The notes: a model not told the origin generated them from the sequence alone. Positions 33,209 through 43,554 are shown, counted from the first letter of the stretch. The stretch: 64,000 bases of DNA from Acidisoma silvae (GCF_020618775.1 NZ_JAESVB010000002.1:620001-684000), one strand, 5' to 3'. Numbers and translations: made by a program.

Positions 33209-36025
33209 TTGAGCGACACCACACCGCCTGACCAATCCGCTTCCCTGCCGCCATCGACGCAGCCTGTCATGCTCGAAGATGAGATGCGTCAGTCCTATCT
33301 GGCTTATGCGATGTCGGTCATCGTCAGCCGCGCCCTGCCGGACGCGCGCGACGGTCTGAAGCCTGTTCATCGTCGTATTCTGTTCTCGATGCAGGAATCC
33401 GGCTTCACGCCGGACAAGCCCTATCGCAAATCGGCGCGCATCACGGGCGACGTGATGGGTAAATACCATCCGCATGGCGACGCCTCGATTTACGACGCCT
33501 TGGTCCGCATGGCGCAGCCCTTCTCCATGCGCGTGCGCCTGATCGACGGTCAGGGCAATTTCGGCTCGGTTGACGGCGATCCGCCGGCCGCGATGCGTTA
33601 TACCGAATCCCGCCTCGCCAATGCGGCCATGTTCCTGCTGAACGATATCGACCGCGATACGGTCGATTTCCAGTCCAACTACGATGAAAGCGCGGAAGAG
33701 CCCAAGGTTCTGCCCGCCGCCTTCCCGAACCTTCTGGTCAATGGCGCCAACGGCATCGCCGTCGGCATGGCGACCAATATTCCGCCGCATAATCCGAGCG
33801 AAGTGATCGACGCGACTTTCGCGATGATCGAGAATCCGGATATCGGCCTCGATGAGCTGATGCGCATCATTCCGGGCCCGGATTTCCCAACGGGCGGCAT
33901 CATCCTGGGCCGCGCCGGCATCCGCCAGGCCTTCGAGACCGGACGCGGCAGCGTCATCCTGCGCGCGAAAACCGAATTCGAGGAAATCCGCAAGGACCGC
34001 ACGGCGATCATCGTCACCGAAATTCCCTATCAGGTGAACAAGTCGACCCTGCTGGAGCGCATCGCCGATCTGGTGCGCAACAAGCAGGTCGAAGGCATTT
34101 CCGACATGCGGGACGAAAGCGACCGCGACGGCATGCGCATCGTGGTCGAGCTGAAGCGCGACGCGACGCCGGAAGTGGTGCTGAACCAGCTCTTCCGCTT
34201 CACGCAGCTGCAGACCTCCTTCGGCGTCAATATGCTGGCGCTGGACAACGGCCGCCCGCGTCAGATGGGCATCCGTGAAGCGCTGATGTGCTTCATCACC
34301 TTCCGCGAGGAAGTCATTCTGCGCCGCGCGCGGCATGACCTGTCCCGCGCCCGCGACCGTGGCCATCTGCTCGTCGGCCTGGCCGTGGCCGTGGCGAATA
34401 TCGATGAAGTCATCCGCATCATCCGCGCCGCTGCGGACGCCGCCAGCGCCCGCGCGGCGCTGATGGAGCGGGAATGGCCGGCGGAAGACATCCTTCCGTT
34501 GCTGGACCTGATCGAGGATCGCGGCAGCATCGTCGCCGATACCGGCCGCATCAAGCTGACCGAAGCCCAGGCTCGCGGCATCCTGGACCTGCGCCTACAG
34601 CGCCTGACCGGGCTTGAGCGCAACAAGATCCTGTCCGAACTCGGCGAAGTTGCCGAAAAGATCAAGGATCTTCTGGATATCCTGGGCTCGCGCGTGCGCC
34701 GCCTGGAAGTGATGCGCGACGAACTGGCCGCCGTGCGGCTGGAAATCGGCTCTCCGCGCATGACCGAGATTACGGATGCCGCCGCCGACCAGGATGACGA
34801 AAGCCTGATCGAGCCGGGCCAGATGGTCGTCACCATCACCCGCGACAATTTCATCAAGCGCACGCCGCTGGAAACCTTCCGCCAGCAGAACCGGGGCGGT
34901 CGTGGCCGCACGGCGGCGACGACGCGCGGCGATGACGTCGTCACCCGCAGCTTCAATGCCCATACCCATCAATGGGTGCTGTTCTTCTCCTCGGGCGGCA
35001 AGGCCTATCGCGAAAAGGTTTGGCGCCTGCCGGAAGCAGGCCCCCAGGCCAAGGGCCGCGCGCTGATCAATCTACTGCCCGAACTCGGCACCGATACCAT
35101 TACGACCGTGCTGCCGCTGCCGCAGGATGAAAGCCTGTGGGAGAATCTGCATCTGGTCTTCGCGACGGCGTCCGGCAATGTCCGCCGCAACAAGCTGTCC
35201 GACTTCCGCAATATGCGGGCCTCCGGCCTTATCGCCATGAAGCTGGACGAGGGCGATCACCTCATCGGCGTCGCCACCTGCCGCGACGGCGATGACATGA
35301 TGCTGGCGACCGAGCGCGGCCGCTGCATCCGCTTCCAGATTCACGAGGATAATCTGCGCGTCTTCGCCGGCCGCGATTCGGCCGGCGTGCGCGGCATCCG
35401 CCTGGGCAAGGACGACCGCGTCATCAGCCTCTCCGTTCTCCGCCATGTGCCGGCCAGCGTCGAGGAACGTACCGCCTATCTCAAGCGCAGCCGCGCGGGC
35501 GACGACGAGGCTGCCGAGATCGAAATCGAGGCCGACGCCGAAGAGACAGCCGACAGCACGGTGACGCTGTCCGACGAGCGCTATCAGGAGCTGAAGGATG
35601 TCGAGCAGTTCCTGCTGACGGTGACGGATGGCGGCTTCGGCAAGCGGTCTTCCGCCTACGAATACCGCGTCACCGGCCGCGGCGGCCAGGGCATCGGCGG
35701 CATTACGCTCAGCAAGCGCAACGGACGCGCCGTGGTGACGACCTTCCCTGTCGTGCCGGGCGATGATCTCATGCTCGTCACCGATACCGCGCGCCTCATC
35801 CGCGTGCCGGGCGATCAGGTGCGCGTCACCGGCCGCCAGGCCATGGGCGTGACCTTGGTGCGGCTGAGTGAGGGCGAGACGGTGACGAGCGTCTTCCCGG
35901 TGATGGAGGAGCCGACCGAGCCGGAAACGGGTGAGACACTGACAGACGAGATGCCGGATATCATCACGCCGGACGAGGATGCCTCCGCGCCCGATGGGAC
36001 GCTGCCCGACGGCGAGCCCAGCTAA
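33209..36025 (+). CDS. gyrA: DNA gyrase subunit A
   Basis: GyrA is the breakage-reunion subunit of the supercoiling topoisomerase. The 938-residue protein starts at TTG ([10 protein letters not shown]). It has the quinolone region [18 protein letters not shown], the catalytic tyrosine in AMRYTE, and the GyrA box NRGGRGR at the head of the beta-pinwheel C-terminal domain. An acidic tail ends it. The residue at the position of E. coli Ser83 is alanine (A92 here), while Asp87 is kept (D96). It starts a gyrA-coaD-cyclophilin string with almost no spacing. Confidence 0.97.
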   Translation: MSDTTPPDQSASLPPSTQPVMLEDEMRQSYLAYAMSVIVSRALPDARDGLKPVHRRILFSMQESGFTPDKPYRKSARITGDVMGKYHPHGDASIYDALVRMAQPFSMRVRLIDGQGNFGSVDGDPPAAMRYTESRLANAAMFLLNDIDRDTVDFQSNYDESAEEPKVLPAAFPNLLVNGANGIAVGMATNIPPHNPSEVIDATFAMIENPDIGLDELMRIIPGPDFPTGGIILGRAGIRQAFETGRGSVILRAKTEFEEIRKDRTAIIVTEIPYQVNKSTLLERIADLVRNKQVEGISDMRDESDRDGMRIVVELKRDATPEVVLNQLFRFTQLQTSFGVNMLALDNGRPRQMGIREALMCFITFREEVILRRARHDLSRARDRGHLLVGLAVAVANIDEVIRIIRAAADAASARAALMEREWPAEDILPLLDLIEDRGSIVADTGRIKLTEAQARGILDLRLQRLTGLERNKILSELGEVAEKIKDLLDILGSRVRRLEVMRDELAAVRLEIGSPRMTEITDAAADQDDESLIEPGQMVVTITRDNFIKRTPLETFRQQNRGGRGRTAATTRGDDVVTRSFNAHTHQWVLFFSSGGKAYREKVWRLPEAGPQAKGRALINLLPELGTDTITTVLPLPQDESLWENLHLVFATASGNVRRNKLSDFRNMRASGLIAMKLDEGDHLIGVATCRDGDDMMLATERGRCIRFQIHEDNLRVFAGRDSAGVRGIRLGKDDRVISLSVLRHVPASVEERTAYLKRSRAGDDEAAEIEIEADAEETADSTVTLSDERYQELKDVEQFLLTVTDGGFGKRSSAYEYRVTGRGGQGIGGITLSKRNGRAVVTTFPVVPGDDLMLVTDTARLIRVPGDQVRVTGRQAMGVTLVRLSEGETVTSVFPVMEEPTEPETGETLTDEMPDIITPDEDASAPDGTLPDGEPS

Positions 36026-36026
36026 T

Positions 36027-36541
36027 ATGCGTGGCCATGAAAAGATCGGGGTCTATCCCGGGACTTTCGATCCGATAACCAATGGCCATCTGGATATCAT
36101 TACGCGCGGCGCCAAGCTGGTCGACCGGCTGATCATCGGTGTCGCGATCAATTCCGGCAAAGGCCCGCTGATGTCGCTCGACGAGCGGGTCGCGCTGACC
36201 CGTTCGGTTCTGGCGGAGGCCATGCCGGATAGCGGAACGGCAATAGACGTCCGCCCCTATTCCACCCTTCTCGTGCAATTCGCGCATGAGCTTGGCGCAA
36301 GCGTCATCATTCGCGGCTTGCGCGCGGTCTCGGATTTTGATTTCGAGTTCCAGCTCGCCGGCATGAATTATCGGCTCGATTCAACAATCGACACCGTCTT
36401 TCTCATGGCGAGCGAAAAGCACCAGTTCATCTCCTCCCGTTTCGTTAAAGAAATCGCCCTGCTGGGTGGAGATGTATCGAGCTTCGTGCCGCCATTGACG
36501 AAGGCGCAGCTCGTCACCTGGGCCAAGAAGCAGAGAGAGCC

Positions 36542-36545
<4 letters not shown>
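36027..36545 (+). CDS. coaD: Pantetheine-phosphate adenylyltransferase
   Basis: CoaD makes dephospho-CoA from 4'-phosphopantetheine and ATP, the penultimate step of coenzyme A synthesis. The 172-residue enzyme has the nucleotidyltransferase motif GTFDPITNGHLDI, RGLRAVSDFDFEFQ, and the second ATP motif FISSRFVKEIA. It begins one base after the gyrA stop, and its own stop overlaps the cyclophilin start (ATGA), so translation of the three genes is likely coupled. Confidence 0.97.
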
Positions 36546-37087
<542 letters not shown>

Positions 37088-37115
37088 TTTCTGCAGACTT
37101 TTCAGTATCTTGAGG

Positions 37116-37150
37116 GGCGCCCCGCGTTTCACGCGGGGCGCCTTTCGTTT
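37116..37150 (+). terminator. Rho-independent terminator of the gyrA-coaD-cyclophilin string
   Basis: A perfect 11-bp stem GGCGCCCCGCG/CGCGGGGCGCC with loop TTTCA is followed by TTTCGTTT. It starts 29 bases after the cyclophilin stop. Confidence 0.88.
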
Positions 37151-37202
37151 GCATGGCTTGACGCGGCGGCCCAACTGCCGTTCAACCCACCCACCTAAAG
37201 TC

Positions 37203-37278
37203 GAGCCCGTAGCTCAGCCGGTAGAGCACGTGACTTTTAATCATGGGGTCGTGGGTTCGAGTCCCACCGGGCTCACCA
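37203..37278 (+). tRNA. tRNA-Lys (TTT anticodon)
   Basis: Acceptor GAGCCCG pairs with CGGGCTC, the D arm is GCTC/GAGC, and the anticodon loop CTTTTAA has TTT. The T arm has GGTTCGAGTCC and CCA is encoded. MnmA (962-2053) would thiolate its wobble uridine. Confidence 0.96.
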
Positions 37279-37716
37279 TGGTCTAGGCCCGAGACAGTCA
37301 AGCTCGGACTAAACGATGCTGGGGCATTCCAGCTATTGTCTGGCCCTGTAAAGTTATCCCCAGAATCCACAAATATTTTCGTTCATCAGATCGACTGAAA
37401 GCGCTGCTATTAGGCTTAAGCCCGCCTTCAGCAGGCCTGGCCTCGCGCCACCACATTTCGGTCATTCCGAGCATCAGACCGCAGCCCGCTAAGACGCTGG
37501 CGGTCTCTGCGCAGCTGGGCCGGCATCGCCCCTGTAGACTTTGCTTCGTCATGAGTATGGCCTCACGACAAGGCTCTCTTTAAGCACTCGTGTTGACCAT
37601 GCCTCCTGCGATCGGCTCATTCCAGGCGAGGGATACGCGCCAGCGCGATAGCCGTTGCGCGGTCCCGCGATCTATGCAAGCCTTCATCAAAATCCGGGCA
37701 AACTGGAATATGAGCA
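37279..37716. other. 438-base non-coding gap before the first liv cluster
   Basis: I find no supported gene here. An antisense frame at 37298-37552 (84 residues) has no recognisable features. At 37354-37371 two DnaA-box-like nonamers stand directly in tandem: TTATCCCCA (one mismatch to TTATCCACA) and GAATCCACA (two mismatches), followed by AT-rich sequence. The promoter of the liv cluster is presumably in the last 150 bases, but I see no clear -35/-10 pair. Confidence 0.45.
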
Positions 37717-38481
37717 GTGAACAACGCTGTCGCCGACACCGTCTTGGAAACATCCGGCCTGACCAAGCGTTTCAGCGGCTTCACCGCTGTCGATAACGTT
37801 TCCTTGAAGGTCAAAACTGGCTCCATTCATGCACTGATCGGCCCGAACGGCGCCGGCAAGACAACCTGCTTCAACCTGCTGACCAAGTTCATGCAGCCCA
37901 GCGCAGGCAAGATCATCTATCGCGGCGATGATATTACATATCTGAAACCGGCCGACGTCGCCCGCCGCGGCCTTGTCCGCAGCTTCCAGATCTCGGCCGT
38001 TTTCGGCCATATGACGGCACTGGAAAACGTCCGTATCGCTCTACAGCGCGAACGTGGGGCCAGTTTCGATTTCTGGCGATCCGATCGCAATCTGCAACGG
38101 TTCGACGATCGTGCCTGCGCCTTGCTGGAGGATGTCGGTCTCGGCGCCTTTATCCATACCAAAGCCGCCGAACTCTCCTACGGACGCAAACGGGCACTGG
38201 AAATCGCCACAACCCTGGCGCTGGACCCGCCCTTGCTTCTTCTGGACGAGCCGACGGCCGGGATGACCGAGCAAGATGTCGAGCGCATCGTCGATCTGAT
38301 CAAACGCCTGCGCCAGGGCCGTACGATCTTGATGGTGGAGCACAATCTTTCCGTGGTCGCCGGCCTGTCCGATCGCATCACCGTGCTGATGCGGGGGCGC
38401 GTTCTGGCGGAAGGTGACTACGAAACCGTTTCACGTGACCCCGCCGTCATCACCGCCTATCTCGGCCAAGATCATGCTTGA
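37717..38481 (+). CDS. Branched-chain amino-acid-type ABC transporter ATPase (LivG-like)
   Basis: This 254-residue ATPase begins at GTG. It has Walker A GPNGAGKTT, the LivG-type loop RSFQISAVFGHMTALENVRIAL, a degenerate ABC signature LSYGRKRALEIA, Walker B LLLLDEPTAGM and switch His in MVEHNLSVV. It would energise the importer encoded by the next four genes. The substrate class is amino acids, amides or related compounds. Its stop overlaps the LivF-like start by 8 bases. Confidence 0.93.
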   Translation: MNNAVADTVLETSGLTKRFSGFTAVDNVSLKVKTGSIHALIGPNGAGKTTCFNLLTKFMQPSAGKIIYRGDDITYLKPADVARRGLVRSFQISAVFGHMTALENVRIALQRERGASFDFWRSDRNLQRFDDRACALLEDVGLGAFIHTKAAELSYGRKRALEIATTLALDPPLLLLDEPTAGMTEQDVERIVDLIKRLRQGRTILMVEHNLSVVAGLSDRITVLMRGRVLAEGDYETVSRDPAVITAYLGQDHA

Positions 38482-39166
38482 AATCTCCGGCCTCCATGCC
38501 TGGTATGATGAAAGCCATGTCCTGCACGGCATGGATTTCACAGTGCAGGAAGGCGAGGTGGTGACGCTGCTGGGCCGCAACGGCGCCGGCAAATCGACGA
38601 CGCTTAAATCCATCATGGGCCTTATCCCTAAACGCGCCGGCAGCATCCGCTTTCGCGGGCAGGAGCTGATCGCGGCGCGACCCGACAGGATCGGGCGGCA
38701 GGGCATCGGCTTCTGCCCGGAGGAACGCGGCATCTTCGCCTCTCTCAGCGTGCAGGAAAACCTGCTGCTGCCGCCTGTCGTGGCCCCCGGCGGTCTGACG
38801 ATCGCCGAAATCCACGCGCTCTTTCCCAATCTTCACGAACGCGCCCGCAGCCCGGGGACGAAACTCTCGGGCGGAGAACAGCAGATGCTGGCCATCGCCC
38901 GCATTCTGCGCACGGGCGCGAAACTTCTGCTGCTGGATGAGCCGACGGAAGGCTTGGCCCCCGTCATCGTCCAGCAGATCGGCCACATGATCGAAGCGAT
39001 CAAGCGCCGCGGCTTTACCATCCTTCTCGTCGAGCAGAATTTCCGCTTCGTCTCCAAGCTCGCCGACCGCCATTACCTGGTCGAGCAAGGCAAGATTGTC
39101 GACATGATTCCCGCCCATGCACTGGCATCGCGCATGGACGATCTGCACAACCGGCTAGGCGTCTAA
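38474..39166 (+). CDS. Branched-chain amino-acid-type ABC transporter ATPase (LivF-like)
   Basis: This is the second ATPase of the heterodimer, 230 residues. It has Walker A GRNGAGKST, the LivF motif ERGIFASLSVQENL, signature LSGGEQQMLAIARIL, Walker B LLLLDEPTEGLAP and LVEQNFRFV. The start MLEISGLHAWYDESHVLHG is placed inside the LivG frame end, typical of livG-livF pairs; a longer frame from 38414 adds unsupported residues. Confidence 0.93.
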   Translation: MLEISGLHAWYDESHVLHGMDFTVQEGEVVTLLGRNGAGKSTTLKSIMGLIPKRAGSIRFRGQELIAARPDRIGRQGIGFCPEERGIFASLSVQENLLLPPVVAPGGLTIAEIHALFPNLHERARSPGTKLSGGEQQMLAIARILRTGAKLLLLDEPTEGLAPVIVQQIGHMIEAIKRRGFTILLVEQNFRFVSKLADRHYLVEQGKIVDMIPAHALASRMDDLHNRLGV

Positions 39167-39216
39167 AACTGGGGCCCTCACTGAACCCCACAACAAGAAA
39201 CGGGGAGACGGCTAAG

Positions 39217-40452
39217 ATGACCATGACACGGCGTACAGTTCTTGGCAGTGCTTTGACAATCGGCGCGATGACGGCGCTGCCCGGCAGCCGCGCGCGGGCC
39301 GCCGCGGGCAAACAGCTCACCATTGGCGTCTGCACCGACTTCTCAGGCGTCTATAGCGATATCGGCGGCAAAACCTCCGTCGCCTGCGTGCATCAGGCGA
39401 TAGAGGATTGGGGCGCCGTCGCCAAAGGCTATGACATCAAGGTCATCCAGGGCGATCATCAGAACAAGCCGGATGTCGGCGCGGGCCTGGCGCGGCAATG
39501 GTACGACAATGGCGTCGATCTTGTCATCGACGTGCCGAATTCGGCTGTCGGCCTCGCCATCGCGGCCGTCGCCGGCGAGAAGAATAAAACCTACATCAAT
39601 ACCAATTCCGCGAGTTCTCTTCTCACCGGCAAGAAATGCAATGCGAGCACAATTCACTGGAGTTACGACACCTATATGCTGTCGCATTCCACGGGTGGCG
39701 CCATGGTGGCGCAGGGCGGCAAAACCTGGTTCTTCATTACGGCCGACTATGCCTTCGGCCAGTTGCTGCGTGATCAGACCTCGGCCGTCGTGAAAGCGGC
39801 CGGCGGCAAGGTCGTCGGCGACGTCGACTATCCCTTTCCGCAGACCACCGATTTCTCGTCCTTTTTGTTGCAGGCGCAATCATCCGGCGCGCAGGTGCTG
39901 GGCCTCGCCAATGCCGGCAAGGATACCGTCAATTCCATCAAGCAGGCGCATCAGTTCGGCATCACGCAAAGCGGCATGAAGATCGCCGGGCTGCTGATCT
40001 ATCTGAACGACATCCACGGCATCGGGCTGGAGATCGCGCAGGGCCTCGTGCTGACGGAAAGCTTCTACTGGAACATGAGCGACCGCACGCGCGCCTTCAC
40101 CAAGCGCGTTCTGCCCAGGACGCCCAACAACTACCCGTCCATGGCGCAGGCCGGTTGCTACAGCGGCACCACGCATTTCCTGAAAGCGGTCGATGCCATC
40201 GGGGTCGATCAAGCGGGCAACGGTCCGGCTGTGGTGACGCAGATGAAAAAGATGCCGACGGAGGATGACGCCTTCGGGTCATGCAGCGTCCGCGAGGATG
40301 GGCGCTTCATGTGTCCGTCCTATCTCTTCCGCGTGAAGAAGCCCGGCGAAAGCAGCATTCCCTGGGACTATTACGATCTTCTGCACACGACCTCGGCCGA
40401 GGATACTTTCGCACCGCTGGCGACCGAAGGCTGCCCGCTGGTGAAAAGCTGA
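39217..40452 (+). CDS. ABC transporter substrate-binding protein (Peripla_BP_6 type)
   Basis: This 411-residue periplasmic binding protein has a Tat-like signal (MTRRTVLGSALTIGAMTALPGSRARA). The two-lobed type I fold begins LTIGVCTDFSGVYSDIGG. It also has QGDHQNKPDVGAGLARQW, and YPSMAQAGCYSGTTHFLKAV in the second lobe. It belongs to the LivK-like superfamily but to a branch that often carries ligands other than Leu/Ile/Val. GGGGAG lies upstream of ATG. It sits between the ATPases and permeases, an order seen in many alphaproteobacterial importers. Confidence 0.9.
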   Translation: MTMTRRTVLGSALTIGAMTALPGSRARAAAGKQLTIGVCTDFSGVYSDIGGKTSVACVHQAIEDWGAVAKGYDIKVIQGDHQNKPDVGAGLARQWYDNGVDLVIDVPNSAVGLAIAAVAGEKNKTYINTNSASSLLTGKKCNASTIHWSYDTYMLSHSTGGAMVAQGGKTWFFITADYAFGQLLRDQTSAVVKAAGGKVVGDVDYPFPQTTDFSSFLLQAQSSGAQVLGLANAGKDTVNSIKQAHQFGITQSGMKIAGLLIYLNDIHGIGLEIAQGLVLTESFYWNMSDRTRAFTKRVLPRTPNNYPSMAQAGCYSGTTHFLKAVDAIGVDQAGNGPAVVTQMKKMPTEDDAFGSCSVREDGRFMCPSYLFRVKKPGESSIPWDYYDLLHTTSAEDTFAPLATEGCPLVKS

Positions 40453-40458
40453 CCCGCG

Positions 40459-41346
40459 ATGGTGATGGTTCTCGGCAAGCCGCTGCCGCTGCTCTTCGGG
40501 CAGCTTCTGCTCGGCCTTATCAACGGCTCCTTCTACGCCATGCTGTCGATGGGCCTGGCCATCATCTTCGGCCTGCTGCGCATCATCAACTTCGCCCATG
40601 GCGCAATGTTCATGGTCGGCGCCTTCGTCACCTGGGGCCTGCTGACCTATCTGGGCATCGGCTTCTGGGGCGCTATCATCTGCGCGCCCCTCCCGGTCGG
40701 GCTGCTGGGCATGGCGGCGGAGCGGTTCCTGATCCGGCCGATCTACAAGCTGGATATCCTCTACGGCCTGCTGCTGACCTTCGGGCTGGCGCAGGTGCTG
40801 CAAGGGCTGGCGACCAACTTTTTTGGGGTCTCCGGCGTCAGTTATGACCCCCCGGCCGCCTTCGCCCGCGTCGTCAATCTCGGCTTCATGTATATGCCAC
40901 TCTATCGTGGCTTCGTGGTCTTCGCGGCCATCATCGTCTGCGGCGGCACTTGGCTGATCGTTGAAAAGACAAGGTTGGGTGCGCTGCTGCGGGCGGCGAC
41001 CGAGAACCCAGCGCTGGTGCAGGCCTTCGGCGTCAATGTGCCGCGCCTGCTGGCGCTGACTTTCGGCGGCGGCGTGGCGCTGGCGGGCCTGGCCGGCGTG
41101 CTCGCCGCACCGCTTTACGCCGTCAATCCCGGTATGGGATCGGACCTCATCGACACAGTTTTCGCGGTCGTCGTCATCGGTGGCATGGGGTCGATCGGCG
41201 GCGCCATCCTCACCGGGTTCGGCCTCGGCATCATCGAAGGTTTTACCGATGTGTTCTATCCGCCGGGTTCGGCGGTCGTCGTCTTCGTCGTCATGGCCAT
41301 CGTGCTGCTGGCGCGGCCGGCCGGCCTTTTCGGCAAGGCCGCCTGA
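40459..41346 (+). CDS. Branched-chain amino-acid-type ABC transporter permease (LivH-like)
   Basis: This 295-residue inner-membrane permease has about eight helices. The start of the family motif is LLGLINGSFYAMLSMGLAIIFGLLRIINFAHGAMFMVGAF. The cytoplasmic EAA-like loop is GALLRAATENPALVQAFGVNV, and GGMGSIGGAILTGFGLGIIEG lies near the C-terminus. It begins 6 bases after the binding-protein stop and directly abuts the LivM-like gene. Confidence 0.93.
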   Translation: MVMVLGKPLPLLFGQLLLGLINGSFYAMLSMGLAIIFGLLRIINFAHGAMFMVGAFVTWGLLTYLGIGFWGAIICAPLPVGLLGMAAERFLIRPIYKLDILYGLLLTFGLAQVLQGLATNFFGVSGVSYDPPAAFARVVNLGFMYMPLYRGFVVFAAIIVCGGTWLIVEKTRLGALLRAATENPALVQAFGVNVPRLLALTFGGGVALAGLAGVLAAPLYAVNPGMGSDLIDTVFAVVVIGGMGSIGGAILTGFGLGIIEGFTDVFYPPGSAVVVFVVMAIVLLARPAGLFGKAA

Positions 41347-42282
41347 ATGGCTGGTTTTTCACGCGCACAGGCGGTCAGTTTCGCGATCCTCGTCGCGATC
41401 GTGATCCTGGCCCCCTTCTTCGTCTATCCCATCGTGGCCATGCAGGTGATGTGCTACGGGCTCTTTGCGCTGGGCACCAATCTGCTGATGGGGTCGGTCG
41501 GGCTGCTATCGCTCGGGCAGGCTGCCTATTTCGGCCTTGGCGGCTATACCGCCGGTTACCTGGTGCAAAGCCTGGGGCTGACGCCTGAAATCGGCATTCT
41601 CGCCGGTGGTCTCGCGGGCGGATTGCTGGGCGCTGTCTTCGGCTGGCTCGCCATCCGCCGCCAGGACATCTATTTCGCCATGATCACCCTGGCCCTGGCA
41701 CAGATCGTCTATTTCGGCGCCGTGCAGCTTACCGGCTTCACGGGCGGTGAAAACGGCATCCAGGGCATTCCGCGCTCGGCGCTCTTCGGCCTGATTCCCC
41801 TCGGCAATGACCGCGTCATCTATGCGGTCGTAGGCGTCGTCTTCCTCGCCGGCGTCCTCTTCGTCCATCGCGTCATCCACTCGCCCTTCGGGCAGGTGAT
41901 CCGCGCCGTGCGCGACAACGAACCGCGCATGGTCTCCCTCGGCTACCGCCCGGCCAGCTACAAGCGCATCATCTTTATCCTGGCCGCAGTGCTGGCGGGG
42001 ATTGCCGGCGGTCTGAAGGCCATGGTGATGGGCATCCAGACCTTGTCCGATGTCGGCGTCACCACGTCAGGGCTTGTCGTCCTCATGGTCTTGCTGGGCG
42101 GTATCGGCACCATTTTCGGGCCGGTCGTCGGCGCGCTGATCGTCGTCGCCATGCAATATTATCTAGCCCCCTTCGGGGCCTGGGTGATCGTCATCCAAGG
42201 TGGCATTTTTGTGATCTGTGTTCTGATATTCCGCCGCGGCATTGTGGGTGAGGTCGCCTATCGGCTCAAATCCCCGCTCTAA
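41347..42282 (+). CDS. Branched-chain amino-acid-type ABC transporter permease (LivM-like)
   Basis: This 311-residue second permease has FALGTNLLMGSVGLLSLGQAAYFGLGGYTAGYL and the IRRQDIYFAMITLALAQIVYF segment. It also has the coupling loop SPFGQVIRAVRDNEPRMVSLGYRP and LLGGIGTIFGPVVGALIV. It starts right after the LivH stop with no gap. It completes a five-component importer (ATPases, binding protein, two permeases). Confidence 0.93.
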   Translation: MAGFSRAQAVSFAILVAIVILAPFFVYPIVAMQVMCYGLFALGTNLLMGSVGLLSLGQAAYFGLGGYTAGYLVQSLGLTPEIGILAGGLAGGLLGAVFGWLAIRRQDIYFAMITLALAQIVYFGAVQLTGFTGGENGIQGIPRSALFGLIPLGNDRVIYAVVGVVFLAGVLFVHRVIHSPFGQVIRAVRDNEPRMVSLGYRPASYKRIIFILAAVLAGIAGGLKAMVMGIQTLSDVGVTTSGLVVLMVLLGGIGTIFGPVVGALIVVAMQYYLAPFGAWVIVIQGGIFVICVLIFRRGIVGEVAYRLKSPL

Positions 42283-42314
42283 AAACGAAATCCGCTTTTC
42301 GGGAGAATAAGGCC

Positions 42315-43472
42315 ATGGCCGCCATCGCACTGCCTCGGCTGATCCGCATCGGCGCCGGTGCCATCCGGGAAACCGGCGCGCTGCTGGTGCAGCTCGGCCT
42401 CACCCGTCCGCTGATCGTGACCGACCCCTATCTGGCGCAAAGCGGCGGGCTGGAGAGGCTGACGGGCATTCTGGCGGCAGACGGCATCCAGGCCCGCGCC
42501 TTTACCGAGGTCGTGCCCGATCCGACGGTCGCCTCGGTCAATGCGGTCGTCGACATGATCGGCAAAAGCGGCTTCGACTGCGTCATCGGCTTCGGCGGCG
42601 GCAGCCCCATCGACACGGCCAAGGCAGCCGCCGTGCTCAGCCAGCGCGGCGGGTCCATGCAGGCGCTGAAGACGCCGCATCTGGAAGAGAGGCCCGGCCT
42701 GCCCATTATCGCCATCCCCACCACCGCCGGCACGGGTTCGGAAGGCACGCGCTTCACCATCATCACGGATGAGGTGCAGGGCGAAAAGATGCTCTGCGCC
42801 GGCCTCGCCTATCTGCCCATCGCCGCCGTGGTCGATTTCGAACTGACGATGAGCAAGCCGAAACGCCTGACGGCCGATACCGGCATCGACGCGCTGACCC
42901 ATGCGATCGAGGCCTTCGTCTCCCGCCGCGCCAATCCCTTTTCGGACGGCATGGCTTTGCTCGCCATGCGCAATATCTGGCCGCATCTGCGCACGGCCTA
43001 TGAGCAGCCGGATGACCGTCGCGCGCGCGAGGCGATGATGCTGGGATCGCATCAGGCGGGTATCGCCTTCTCCAACGCATCGGTCGCCCTGGTGCATGGG
43101 ATGAGCCGGCCGATCGGCGCGCATTTCCATGTCGCCCACGGCCTCTCCAATGCCATGCTGCTGCCGGCCATCACGCGCTGGTCGGCGGCCGGCGCCATGG
43201 CGCGCTACGCGACCTGCGCGCGCGTCATGGGCATCGCGGCGGACAGCGACGACGAAGAGACGGCGGTCGCCATGCTGACCGAGGCACTGGCCCTGCTGAA
43301 CCGTGATCTGGCCGTGCCGACGCCCCAAAGCTACGGCATCGATGCGGACCGCTGGACTCAGCTTCTGCCCCTGATGGCGGAACAGGCCCTGGCCTCAGGG
43401 TCGCCCGGCAATAATCCGCGCATTCCGGACGCCGCGACGATCGAGGATCTGTATCGCGAGGTCTGGGCGTAA
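42315..43472 (+). CDS. Iron-containing alcohol dehydrogenase
   Basis: This 385-residue type III dehydrogenase has the NAD site VIGFGGGSPIDTAKAAA and IPTTAGTGSEGT. The metal ligands are DTGIDALTHAIEAF (Asp, His), VHGMSRPIGAHFHVAHG (two His). It would oxidise an alcohol or reduce an aldehyde in the cytoplasm. It follows the liv genes by 32 bases, and with no break visible it is probably co-transcribed, so the imported compound may feed this enzyme. A terminator-like hairpin follows. Confidence 0.92.
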   Translation: MAAIALPRLIRIGAGAIRETGALLVQLGLTRPLIVTDPYLAQSGGLERLTGILAADGIQARAFTEVVPDPTVASVNAVVDMIGKSGFDCVIGFGGGSPIDTAKAAAVLSQRGGSMQALKTPHLEERPGLPIIAIPTTAGTGSEGTRFTIITDEVQGEKMLCAGLAYLPIAAVVDFELTMSKPKRLTADTGIDALTHAIEAFVSRRANPFSDGMALLAMRNIWPHLRTAYEQPDDRRAREAMMLGSHQAGIAFSNASVALVHGMSRPIGAHFHVAHGLSNAMLLPAITRWSAAGAMARYATCARVMGIAADSDDEETAVAMLTEALALLNRDLAVPTPQSYGIDADRWTQLLPLMAEQALASGSPGNNPRIPDAATIEDLYREVWA

Positions 43473-43503
43473 GCCTTAACGTTTGTCAGGTTTTGACTGA
43501 AAC

Positions 43504-43535
43504 ACCGTCATACCCGCGCAAGCGGGTATGACGGT
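43504..43535. terminator. Perfect 14-bp hairpin (REP-like) between convergent genes
   Basis: ACCGTCATACCCGC and GCGGGTATGACGGT are perfect complements closed by a GCAA (GNRA) tetraloop. The hairpin lies between the convergent alcohol dehydrogenase and hydroxyacid dehydrogenase genes. It lacks a long T-tract and shares the CCGTCAT...ATGACGG frame with the element at 84-166, so it is probably a member of a dispersed palindromic repeat. Confidence 0.7.
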
Positions 43536-43554
43536 TGAGAGAGACTAACGGACC

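Noticed and set aside
37298-37552. An 84-codon minus-strand frame behind tRNA-Lys
   Set aside because: Cysteine- and tryptophan-rich composition without a pattern and no ribosome-binding site.
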